DNA of 64,000 nt from Domibacillus iocasae (GTDB lineage Bacteria > Bacillota > Bacilli > Bacillales > Domibacillaceae). The translations under genes were made by a program, and so were the position numbers. Below are positions 28,817 through 35,712 of this stretch, one piece after another. Positions within the stretch are counted from its first letter, which is position 1. Each line of letters opens with the position of its first letter. The stretch is from assembly GCF_001750285.1 (NCBI RefSeq), contig NZ_MAMP01000024.1:186001-250000 (forward strand), read 5' to 3'. Under the pieces are notes generated by a model, which worked only from the letters and a program-made list of their open reading frames with translations, was not told where the DNA came from and did no database searches.

Positions 28817-30220
28817 CTATAATCCGTATGACTTCAAGTGAATGGCTGTATTCGTTTCCTGCACTTCAACAAGAAATATTTTTTGAAACCAAATCTTATC
28901 AATGTAAACAATACCCTCGATGTTCTGAAGAGCGGTTTCATATAAAGCATATTGATGTTCATTTAACAGCACACGGTTTTCGTTTAAATAAAACCGGTAC
29001 GTCTCAAACTCTTTTTTCATCATCCATTCTTGAGAAGATACTTCTTGAATAGAGTAGCCAAGCACTTCCGCTGTTTCTTTTAATGGAACGTAAATCAGCC
29101 CCTCTTTGTTCTTCATATGAAAGGGTACATCTGTTCCTTCGACTGTTACAGGACGACCGTCAAAAAAAACGAGAGGTGCGGCTGGCGAATCGATATTTTT
29201 ATTTTTTTCAAAGAAATCCGTCTGCTCATTTTTTACAGCTGACAGCGCCTTATCAAGTTTTTCAGCGTTCACTTCTTTTCCTTTAAACTGCAAAAGCGCC
29301 GTTTTCCATTCTTTTTGTTCCGCTTCTGTTAACACGGCCGCAATTCGCTCATTCATATTTACAGCTTTCATGTGCATCGGCTGTATATTGTACAGAGATA
29401 CAGCCAGAAATGAGGTCAGCCATTGTTCCTCTTCGGGAAAAATAAAGTGTTTTTTTACATAGTCATAAATCATTTTTGAACGAATCTTTTTTACATCACT
29501 TTCTTTCTGAATCAATGTCAACCCATCAAGCTGTTGTGGTTTTAATTCCGGAGAAATCACAACGGTTTGAGCAGCGATTTCTTCTGCAGGAAACGGAACA
29601 GACACCGATTCCTCTGATAGATTAACCGATTCTTTTGCGAAAACAGTAATGCCTGCAAGATTGGCTGCTTTTAATACGTCTTTTTGCCAAAATAATGGCG
29701 GGCGGTCTGCTTTTCCTTCAAAAGAGTAAAAGTCGATTGCTGACAGCTGCTTAGCAGCCGTTTGTTCAATGGAAGAAATCCATTGTCCGTCTCTTTTCGT
29801 ATGATCTGTTACAAGAAGAGCCGTGTTCGTAATATCTACATTTTCAAATGAAGACTGTCCATTATTTAATAAAAAGGATTGCGAAGAAAGTGAGGCCGGA
29901 ATCTTATACTGTATCGTTATACTGCCTCCATTGGCGATTACCGTGCCGGAATGTCCACCCTTAATACACATATCCCCTTTAGAACAGGATACTTCTTTTG
30001 CATCTGCAGGCATCTTTACATTTAATTCACTATTTTCCGGCAATGAATGAAGCACTTGTTTAATTGAAAATCCATTACTCTTCACATCTATTTCGACTGT
30101 TTGATTCGCCATGATCTTTTCAGAAGCACTAGATAATTTTTCATAGCCGATCCATTGAACAGTTAATAAACCTCCAGAAACAATGAATAATATCACGGAA
30201 AACAAAAGGACTTTTCTCAT
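28817..30220 (-). CDS. Membrane-anchored protein with a C-terminal copper amine oxidase-like stalk domain; function unknown
   Basis: 467 residues. A basic start and hydrophobic segment (KVLLFSVILFIVSGGLLTVQ) act as a signal anchor, so the rest is probably outside. The middle part is not recognised; it has a CSKGDMC pair of cysteines near residue 80 that could form a disulfide. The last 110 residues look like the copper amine oxidase N-terminal-like domain common in Bacillus surface proteins: FFDGRPVTVEG, then GLIYVPLKETAEVLGYS, then NENRVLLNEHQYALYE. ATG at 30220 has GAGGTG eight bases upstream. It lies between rsmD and a divergent small gene, and no B. subtilis gene sits at this place as far as I know. 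Confidence 0.75.
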   Translation of the reverse strand: MRKVLLFSVILFIVSGGLLTVQWIGYEKLSSASEKIMANQTVEIDVKSNGFSIKQVLHSLPENSELNVKMPADAKEVSCSKGDMCIKGGHSGTVIANGGSITIQYKIPASLSSQSFLLNNGQSSFENVDITNTALLVTDHTKRDGQWISSIEQTAAKQLSAIDFYSFEGKADRPPLFWQKDVLKAANLAGITVFAKESVNLSEESVSVPFPAEEIAAQTVVISPELKPQQLDGLTLIQKESDVKKIRSKMIYDYVKKHFIFPEEEQWLTSFLAVSLYNIQPMHMKAVNMNERIAAVLTEAEQKEWKTALLQFKGKEVNAEKLDKALSAVKNEQTDFFEKNKNIDSPAAPLVFFDGRPVTVEGTDVPFHMKNKEGLIYVPLKETAEVLGYSIQEVSSQEWMMKKEFETYRFYLNENRVLLNEHQYALYETALQNIEGIVYIDKIWFQKIFLVEVQETNTAIHLKSYGL

Positions 30221-30354
30221 ACAACCCACACCTCAGTTAGGAAATTTGACTTATATACATCATATCAAAAAAAAATAAAATTAACGATGAATTTTGTCAA
30301 AATATCGTGAATAATTGCGTATAATAGGAATGGAAGAAATGGAGGGATATACAT

Positions 30355-30732
30355 TTGATTCAACGATTTATTGAACTGGGCGAAGGATATTCGGATTTAT
30401 ATGAATTGATTGATATTGCTGAACGTTCAAATGAGAGAGTTGCGCATTTTATCGCAATGCATTCAAATGAAGTTACGTCGTGTGCCATCATACTGCATCC
30501 GACATCACCAGGCAGTTTTCAGCCGATTTATATGTGCCGTGAAGGAATTCCGAATCCACATAAGAAAGAAAATGAGCGGTTCCGATTGTTCAAACAGGCT
30601 GCATCATCCGCCCGTAAGCCTGTCATTGAAATGGATGTGAAGTCTTCTGCCTTATTTGCTGAAAAAAACCTTTACTACCAGTATTTAATCGGTATTCTGC
30701 GCCTTAACCACTACCTTCCGCCGCTTTCTTAA
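30355..30732 (+). CDS. Conserved Bacillaceae protein (DUF7147/YlbA-like, tentative)
   Basis: 125-residue soluble protein beginning MIQRFIELGEGYSDLYELI, with a core FIAMHSNEVTSCAIILHPT and QPIYMCREGIPN. No catalytic motif or membrane segment is seen. It resembles a small family kept in the ylb region of bacilli, but I cannot name a function, and the link to YlbA rests on memory of the N-terminus only. The start may be TTG at 30355; GGAGG lies about ten bases upstream. A TATAAT stands at 30332-30337. A bidirectional terminator follows. Confidence 0.7.
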   Translation: MIQRFIELGEGYSDLYELIDIAERSNERVAHFIAMHSNEVTSCAIILHPTSPGSFQPIYMCREGIPNPHKKENERFRLFKQAASSARKPVIEMDVKSSALFAEKNLYYQYLIGILRLNHYLPPLS

Positions 30733-30744
30733 AAAGCATGAAAA

Positions 30745-30774
30745 AAAGGCCCGTCATTAGACAGGCCTTTTCCT
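30745..30774. terminator. Bidirectional terminator
   Basis: AAAAGGCCCGTC and GACAGGCCTTTT pair around ATTA, between the small plus-strand gene and ylbG. Confidence 0.85.
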
Positions 30775-31049
30775 TATACACCTATTTTATAATCGTATTC
30801 TTTTGCTTTATCCGGACGGGAATTTTCGTAATCAACCTTTAAAAACGGCTTTTCGGAAAAATCGACTTTTTTAACGAAAGAAAATGCCGCGATTTTTTCT
30901 GCCAATGCAGGAGCTTCTATATGATCACAATACAGTACGACATATTTCATTTTTTTTGATACATAGTGTACGTTCCCATATTTACGCAGCGACTTGGCCG
31001 GCTTCAATGAATGAAGCCACACAATTAGTGCTTGTCGTTCTATTAGCAT
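30774..31049 (-). CDS. ylbG: YlbG family protein (DUF2129)
   Basis: 91-residue small soluble protein. MLIERQALIVWLHSLKPAKSL at the start and VHYVSKKMKYVVLYC near residue 28 match the YlbG family. Function is unknown. ATG at 31049 is preferred, with GGGGGATGG upstream; the longer reading to 31124 overlaps ylbF. It lies 26 bases after ylbF, as in B. subtilis, so the two are probably one transcript. Confidence 0.88.
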   Translation of the reverse strand: MLIERQALIVWLHSLKPAKSLRKYGNVHYVSKKMKYVVLYCDHIEAPALAEKIAAFSFVKKVDFSEKPFLKVDYENSRPDKAKEYDYKIGV

Positions 31050-31074
31050 AATCCATCCCCCGGTCCTTTCAATT

Positions 31075-31515
31075 TTATGCAGAACATCCGCATGAACCGC
31101 CGCTCCCGCAACTGCCGCAGCCACTTGTAAAAATAGAACCTGCTCCTGGCACTTTTACTTGTTCTGATACCGAACGGGCGATGAGCAGGCTGATATCATC
31201 TAAAAGCTTCTGCAGCTCTGTTTCCGCCCGTCTAAATGCCGCGACGTGCTCATCCATGTCCATCTCACGCTTAGCCGTGCGTGTTTCCATCATAATTCGT
31301 TTATAATCCGGATGATAGCGTCCAAAGCGCTGCACATCTTCGTACAGTTCCTTCAAGCGGCTAAAAGCAAAAATTTTATATTTGACGGATTCAACCGTAT
31401 AAAGCTTATCGTAACAGTCCCGGTATTGCTTTGCTTGTTCGGATTGAAGAATCATTTCTCCAAGTTCATCTGCTGCATCCGCGACGTTAATGAGTTCCAT
31501 TGTTGTTGCAATCAT
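31075..31515 (-). CDS. ylbF: YlbF, Fe-S binding partner of the YaaT-YmcA-YlbF complex
   Basis: Com_YlbF family helical protein. In B. subtilis it forms the Y-complex with YmcA and YaaT, which binds RNase Y, affects mRNA maturation, and is needed for competence, biofilm and sporulation. Residues near 20-110 are helical with YEDVQRFGRYHPDY, and the C-terminus is SGCGSCGSGGSCGCSA, the Cys-rich tail that holds a [4Fe-4S] cluster in the known protein. ATG at 31515 has GGAGGTG seven bases upstream. Length is 146 residues. Confidence 0.93.
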   Translation of the reverse strand: MIATTMELINVADAADELGEMILQSEQAKQYRDCYDKLYTVESVKYKIFAFSRLKELYEDVQRFGRYHPDYKRIMMETRTAKREMDMDEHVAAFRRAETELQKLLDDISLLIARSVSEQVKVPGAGSIFTSGCGSCGSGGSCGCSA

Positions 31516-31552
31516 TTGAGGCACCTCCATCGACTTATTTTACCATACATCG

Positions 31553-32590
31553 CTACATTCCGGTGAAAATTTGTGTAAAATGAGTACGATAAGCACCTGT
31601 TCCGAATGATGTGAATGATTCATCTAACAGAACGTCCCTGTCCTCTGGTGAATTCAGCCACGCTTCCATCGCTGCCGGTGCATCCATATAATTGGCGCTG
31701 ATCATTTCATCCGACATGTTAAAGGAAAGACCCGCTTCCGTTAAACGCTGCTTCACATCTCCAAATTCCGGTGATTCATGACCAAAATAACCTGCTTCAA
31801 ACATATCCTTGCTATGGGATTTGGCCGGCGCTTTTATTTCTGGTATCCACAGGAGCGCCGGTATGCCGGCTTGCTGACGAACGAGATTACTCATATCTGC
31901 GAGCTGCGCCTCACTTCCCCGCTCAATATGCACCCATGCAGACATGCCTGGTTGTGGTATTTCGGGCAATGTCCCTTCATAAACAAGTTCATACGGCTTC
32001 ATTTTAAGCAAAACGTCAGCAGTCATAAAGCGAATACCTGATAACGTACCGGTCTGCTGATTAATATAAAGCTGTGCATAAAAGTCACCGATTGGTATAA
32101 GCGGCTTTAAGTTCAACTCTTCTTCTGACAGTTCAAAACGGTAATAACTGTCATTTGCATGCACAACAATTTCCGTTTCCGGATACCGGGAACTAAAAAT
32201 CTCGTTGGCAGAGCGTCCAATAGAAAAAGGAGCTGTATTGATATTACCTTTTGCAAAAATCGTTACAATGCGGTTATTTTCAACACCCGCGAGCAGGTAC
32301 CGGCCGGAAGATTTATAAACCCACCATTCGTATCCGTATGCTGACGGTTCTTTTCGGACAGGTTCTCCGTATTCCTTTACAAGCCTCTCTGCTGACTTTC
32401 CTATTAATGCACCAGCTCCTTCATCCGGCACCGGCGCTGTTTCTGCCGGCGGCACAGGATCAACCTGGCCGCTGTTGACGGGCGGCGGTGCGGGCGGTTC
32501 ATTGCTTTTTTCATCTACCGCTTTATCGGTATAAATGCCGATCAGCATTAAAATTAAAAAAATGACTAAAATTTTAAAAACAGCTCGCAG
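31553..32590 (-). CDS. ylbC: CAP-domain protein YlbC, probable CTG start
   Basis: Exported or membrane-anchored protein with an N-terminal CAP-associated domain (LIGKSAERLVKEYGEP near residue 62) and a C-terminal CAP/SCP domain with HSKDMFEAGYFGHESPEF near residue 260. The first ATG (32548) falls inside the hydrophobic segment. The frame stays open upstream to CTG at 32590, which lies eight bases after AAGGAG and gives MRAVFKILVIFLILMLIGIY, a normal signal anchor; that start yields 345 residues, close to B. subtilis YlbC. No ATG, GTG or TTG is available in between. The Pro-rich linker near residue 35-50 is notable. Function unknown. Confidence 0.85.
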   Translation of the reverse strand: MRAVFKILVIFLILMLIGIYTDKAVDEKSNEPPAPPPVNSGQVDPVPPAETAPVPDEGAGALIGKSAERLVKEYGEPVRKEPSAYGYEWWVYKSSGRYLLAGVENNRIVTIFAKGNINTAPFSIGRSANEIFSSRYPETEIVVHANDSYYRFELSEEELNLKPLIPIGDFYAQLYINQQTGTLSGIRFMTADVLLKMKPYELVYEGTLPEIPQPGMSAWVHIERGSEAQLADMSNLVRQQAGIPALLWIPEIKAPAKSHSKDMFEAGYFGHESPEFGDVKQRLTEAGLSFNMSDEMISANYMDAPAAMEAWLNSPEDRDVLLDESFTSFGTGAYRTHFTQIFTGM

Positions 32591-32710
32591 ACGATCATCT
32601 CCTTACATACCCGGTCTTTCTTTCATCAGTATATCATTCCACATCATCGATTGAAAAAAACTTACCGTTGCATCGTTAAAAATTTGTCACGCTCAATCAT
32701 TTTAAGCACA

Positions 32711-32739
32711 TTGCATGAAAGCGCAATTTCGACTATTAT
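32711..32739 (+). promoter_or_regulatory. Sigma-A promoter of the YugN-like gene
   Basis: TTGCAT (32711-32716), 17 bases, TATTAT (32734-32739). The transcript would start about 40 bases before the ATG. Confidence 0.6.
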
Positions 32740-32784
32740 GGAAGATGAAGTAAACAAAGATAACAGGCAGGAAGGAGTACGTTT

Positions 32785-33141
32785 ATGAAATTTGAAAATA
32801 CGGGTCTTGAAGGTACACAGATTGATTTAAACCAGCTTACACATATCATGGAAGAACACGGCATGGTACTGGCCGGACAATGGGATTATGAGCGTGTTAC
32901 ATACGATCGTAAATTTGAACTAAAAGAAGGCGTCTATTACTTGCGTGTCTTCGGTTTCGCTACAAAAGGAGATGTCGGTGCTGATGATGCCATCATTGAA
33001 TTAATGACACCTCTTCTTGGCAAACATTATTATCCGCATGGCGTTGAATACGGAGCAGATGAATATTTCCCTGAATCACTCGTAAAAACGTGTGAAAAGC
33101 TGCTAGCAGACATTAAAGCAGAAACCGTTCATTACGTATAA
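32785..33141 (+). CDS. YugN-like family protein
   Basis: 118-residue soluble protein of the YugN-like family: MKFENTGLEGTQIDLNQL at the start, LAGQWDYERVTYDRKFE near residue 32 and HYYPHGVEYG near residue 92. No catalytic motif is known and the role is unknown. AAGGAG stands nine bases before the ATG. It has its own promoter and a bidirectional terminator, so it is a single-gene unit between ylbC and the cytochrome oxidase genes. Confidence 0.85.
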   Translation: MKFENTGLEGTQIDLNQLTHIMEEHGMVLAGQWDYERVTYDRKFELKEGVYYLRVFGFATKGDVGADDAIIELMTPLLGKHYYPHGVEYGADEYFPESLVKTCEKLLADIKAETVHYV

Positions 33142-33144
33142 GAA

Positions 33145-33180
33145 AAAAGCTTTCCTCCATCAAAGAGGAAAGCTTTTCTT
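33145..33180. terminator. Bidirectional terminator
   Basis: AAAAGCTTTCCTC and GAGGAAAGCTTTT form the stem between the YugN-like gene and the CtaM-like gene. Confidence 0.88.
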
Positions 33181-33643
33181 ATTCTCCGCCAAGAATGGCC
33201 TTGAAAACAGATGTCGTCGGACCACCCGAGTAAAATACATACAGGAGCAAATAAACAGCCACACCGGTAATCGCGGTAAAAAACCAGATGATGCTTGTAG
33301 ATGGCCCGATTTTACGGTGAAGTTTTAAATTATTTTTTAAGCCGCTGACAATCGACACGATCCCAAAAACAGCACCTGTTGTCGCCAGGCAAATGTGGAA
33401 AATCAAAAAGACGGTATAATAGATTTTTATATCATCCGGTCCGCCAAAAGCAGTATTACCAATAAATAATGTCCGGCTGACATATATAATGAAAAAGGTT
33501 AAAGCAAAAACGCCTGCCAGCAACATGGTTTTTTTATGTTTTTCAACTTTACGCTGTTTAATCTGTGCCCATCCAATCGCAACAAATATCGCACTTAAAG
33601 CGATAAAAAACGTACTGATCGTTGGCAAAATAGGTAACGACAT
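33179..33643 (-). CDS. DUF420 membrane protein (CtaM/YozB-like)
   Basis: 154 residues with about four to five membrane segments and the DUF420 core, with conserved His in KVEKHKKTMLLAGVFAL near residue 32, IFHICLATTGAVFG near residue 84 and LKLHRKIGPSTSIIWF near residue 107. In S. aureus the homologue CtaM is needed for maturation of heme-copper oxidase. The place next to ctaG and the caa3 genes supports a role in oxidase assembly here. Start ATG at 33643 follows a GGAAGTGAGGAATTTTC stretch. Confidence 0.85.
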   Translation of the reverse strand: MSLPILPTISTFFIALSAIFVAIGWAQIKQRKVEKHKKTMLLAGVFALTFFIIYVSRTLFIGNTAFGGPDDIKIYYTVFLIFHICLATTGAVFGIVSIVSGLKNNLKLHRKIGPSTSIIWFFTAITGVAVYLLLYVFYSGGPTTSVFKAILGGE

Positions 33644-33673
33644 GAAAATTCCTCACTTCCGTTATGTAAACCT

Positions 33674-33703
33674 AAGGAAACGGACAACCGTTTCCTTTTT
33701 TTT
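33674..33703 (+). terminator. Plus-oriented hairpin and T-run between two minus-strand genes
   Basis: AAGGAAACGG, ACAA, CCGTTTCCTT, then seven more T on the plus strand. Both flanking genes are on the minus strand, so it would stop antisense transcription. On the minus strand no T-run follows the stem. Confidence 0.6.
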
Positions 33704-33718
33704 ATGAATACATTGAAT

Positions 33719-34618
33719 TTATTGATTGTGACGCGCCAAAGCCTCCTCCGTTATTTTCTCTGCGTCTTCCTGCTCTTTGCGGAACCATTCAAAGAATACT
33801 TGTGCAAGAACAACGCCATATACAATTTCCTGAATGATCTTCATGACAATACCGCCTGTTTTCTGATCTTCAACGACGGCCATGTTAGAAAATAATTCAG
33901 GTCCACTTAAATTTAAGCCTGACAGTGTAGATGATGGGACACACAACTCCATCGCCTTCAACCACGCAGTTCCATCTGAGTATGTTGCATAAAGCGGACT
34001 TGATGCAAAAATAATTAAAGCACATGCGGGTGTTAATAAAATGCCATTCGCAAAAATGTAGCCGATTTTCTTTAATCCATGCAGTCCATGACCTTTTGGC
34101 TGTTCATTTACAAGCGGCCACCACATACAAATAGCGAAGAAAAATAAAATGACTGTATAAAGGCTGTGAAGCGCTTCATTCATTTTAATAAAGTCAAAAA
34201 TGAGTGGAATATGATAAAACGAAAACAGCCCATTAAAGAAAATAAGTGAAATGAGCGGCCGTGTTGAAAACGAAAAAATTTGCTTGATAACCGGTACATT
34301 AATAACTGATTTCCATATCCACCATGGAATTGCTTTAACAAAAAGTGGCGGTACCACGAGATATAAAACCGCCATCTGAACCATATGATAGGTCATCATA
34401 ATATGCCCCATTAAATCAAGAGGAGATCCTTTCACTGTATACAGAACGATCATCGCTGTTAAAAAAAGAATGGCCTGTCGTTTTGTGAGTGGTTCACTGA
34501 CGATAAAACCTTTTCGCCATTTCGTTGTTACAAGAAAAAACAACACTGTTATAAAAAGCAAAACAACTATAAAGTATGGACTCCAAAGAGCTGGAAACCC
34601 GAAAATGCTGATCGGCAT
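33719..34618 (-). CDS. ctaG: Cytochrome c oxidase assembly factor CtaG
   Basis: Polytopic Caa3_CtaG family protein needed in B. subtilis for formation of the active caa3 oxidase. About seven membrane segments; FGFPALWSPYFIVVLLF at the start, DLMGHIMMTYHMVQMAVLYL near residue 67 and YHIPLIFDFIKMNEALHSLY near residue 138 carry the conserved His residues. ATG at 34618 has GAGGTGA five bases upstream; GTG at 34627 abuts that site. Length is 299 residues. A terminator separates it from ctaF. Confidence 0.94.
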   Translation of the reverse strand: MPISIFGFPALWSPYFIVVLLFITVLFFLVTTKWRKGFIVSEPLTKRQAILFLTAMIVLYTVKGSPLDLMGHIMMTYHMVQMAVLYLVVPPLFVKAIPWWIWKSVINVPVIKQIFSFSTRPLISLIFFNGLFSFYHIPLIFDFIKMNEALHSLYTVILFFFAICMWWPLVNEQPKGHGLHGLKKIGYIFANGILLTPACALIIFASSPLYATYSDGTAWLKAMELCVPSSTLSGLNLSGPELFSNMAVVEDQKTGGIVMKIIQEIVYGVVLAQVFFEWFRKEQEDAEKITEEALARHNQ

Positions 34619-34705
34619 TCTATTCACCTCATTTTTTTAATGCTCTCCTTATTATAACGCGGTAAAAATCGGGTGACAACGCCATGTATTGACAAGTTAA
34701 TGACA

Positions 34706-34742
34706 GAAAAAAAGTGTTCCCCATATGCGGGAAACACTTTTA
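34706..34742 (-). terminator. Terminator after ctaF
   Basis: AAAGTGTTTCCCGC and GGGGAACACTTTTTTTC on the minus strand. It closes the ctaCDEF unit ahead of ctaG. Confidence 0.85.
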
Positions 34743-34746
34743 CTTC

Positions 34747-35079
34747 TTACCACCAGATAATGGTCACAAACGTAAGAACGGTCAAAAATCCAACAAGGAC
34801 ACCTGAATACATAAATAGCTGCGCTTCCGCATGTCCTTTATGGCTCATATGCATAAAGTAATAAAGCTGGAAAATAACCTGTACAATGGCAAGGAGCAAA
34901 ACAAATGGAACAATAAACCATTTAGAAAACCCAGCTCCAACTGCTGCAAAAGCAATGACTGTAAAGAAAATCATCATTGTGAATGTTATGACTTGCATTC
35001 TCATTTCTTCCGCATGCTTCTTACGGCGGTATTCGTACGTAACTTTAGGATCACCTGAATTTGGTTGTAAATTCGCCAT
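34747..35079 (-). CDS. ctaF: Cytochrome c oxidase subunit IV
   Basis: Small subunit of the caa3 oxidase (COX4_pro/CyoD family), 110 residues. After a hydrophilic N-terminus with EYRRKKHAEEMRMQVITF it has three membrane segments, with QLYYFMHMSHKGHAEAQL near residue 70 between the second and third. It lies three bases after ctaE and ends the ctaCDEF group. Confidence 0.94.
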   Translation of the reverse strand: MANLQPNSGDPKVTYEYRRKKHAEEMRMQVITFTMMIFFTVIAFAAVGAGFSKWFIVPFVLLLAIVQVIFQLYYFMHMSHKGHAEAQLFMYSGVLVGFLTVLTFVTIIWW

Positions 35080-35082
35080 TCG

Positions 35083-35712
35083 TTATCCCACCATTCCCAT
35101 TAAGTATACGACAGTAAAGATGAATACCCATACGACGTCAATAAAGTGCCAATATAAGCTCGCTAAGTAAAACTTCGGTGCGTTGTAAAGATCAAGTCCG
35201 CGTTTTGCATTACGGATCATTAAGGCAATGATCCAGGAAAGACCGAACACAACGTGACCGCCATGGAAGCCGACCAATGTGTAAAAAGCCGAACCAAATG
35301 CGCTGCTCGTAAACTTATGCTCATACTCATGGTAATAATGATTGAACTCATAAATTTCACAGCCGAGAAACGCCAATCCAAGTGCCACAGTGATAAAAAG
35401 CCACTGCTGCATTTTCTTGAAATTGTAGTTTTTCATATGATACATCGCAAAAACAGACGTTAATGAACTTGTTAAAAGCAGCATCGTCATTAAGAAAACG
35501 AGCGGCAGTTCAAATAAATCCGCTGCTTTTGCATGTGTATCACTTGGCACACTGTCTTTCAGCGCTAAATATGTTGCAAACAAAGAAGCGAATAAAACCG
35601 TCTCGCCTCCGAGGAAAAACCAGAAGCCTAAAAACTTATTTTTACCTTCAAGCGTTGCCTGCTCAGGTGATTCGGGCCACGTTTGCGGCGTGAATTTTTG
35701 TTCAGCTGCCAT
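35083..35712 (-). CDS. ctaE: Cytochrome c oxidase subunit III
   Basis: 209-residue five-segment membrane subunit. GFWFFLGGETVLFASLFATY near residue 30, YHEYEHKFTSSAFGSAFYTL near residue 122 and LVGFHGGHVVFGLSW near residue 142 are family blocks, and YWHFIDVVWVFIF near residue 188 ends it. Its ATG overlaps the ctaD stop as TAATG. Confidence 0.97.
   Translation of the reverse strand: MAAEQKFTPQTWPESPEQATLEGKNKFLGFWFFLGGETVLFASLFATYLALKDSVPSDTHAKAADLFELPLVFLMTMLLLTSSLTSVFAMYHMKNYNFKKMQQWLFITVALGLAFLGCEIYEFNHYYHEYEHKFTSSAFGSAFYTLVGFHGGHVVFGLSWIIALMIRNAKRGLDLYNAPKFYLASLYWHFIDVVWVFIFTVVYLMGMVG

Noticed and set aside
31075-31130. Gly/Cys-rich repeat at the ylbF 3' end as a separate metallothionein-like gene
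   Set aside because: It is in frame with ylbF and is the known Fe-S binding tail of that family.
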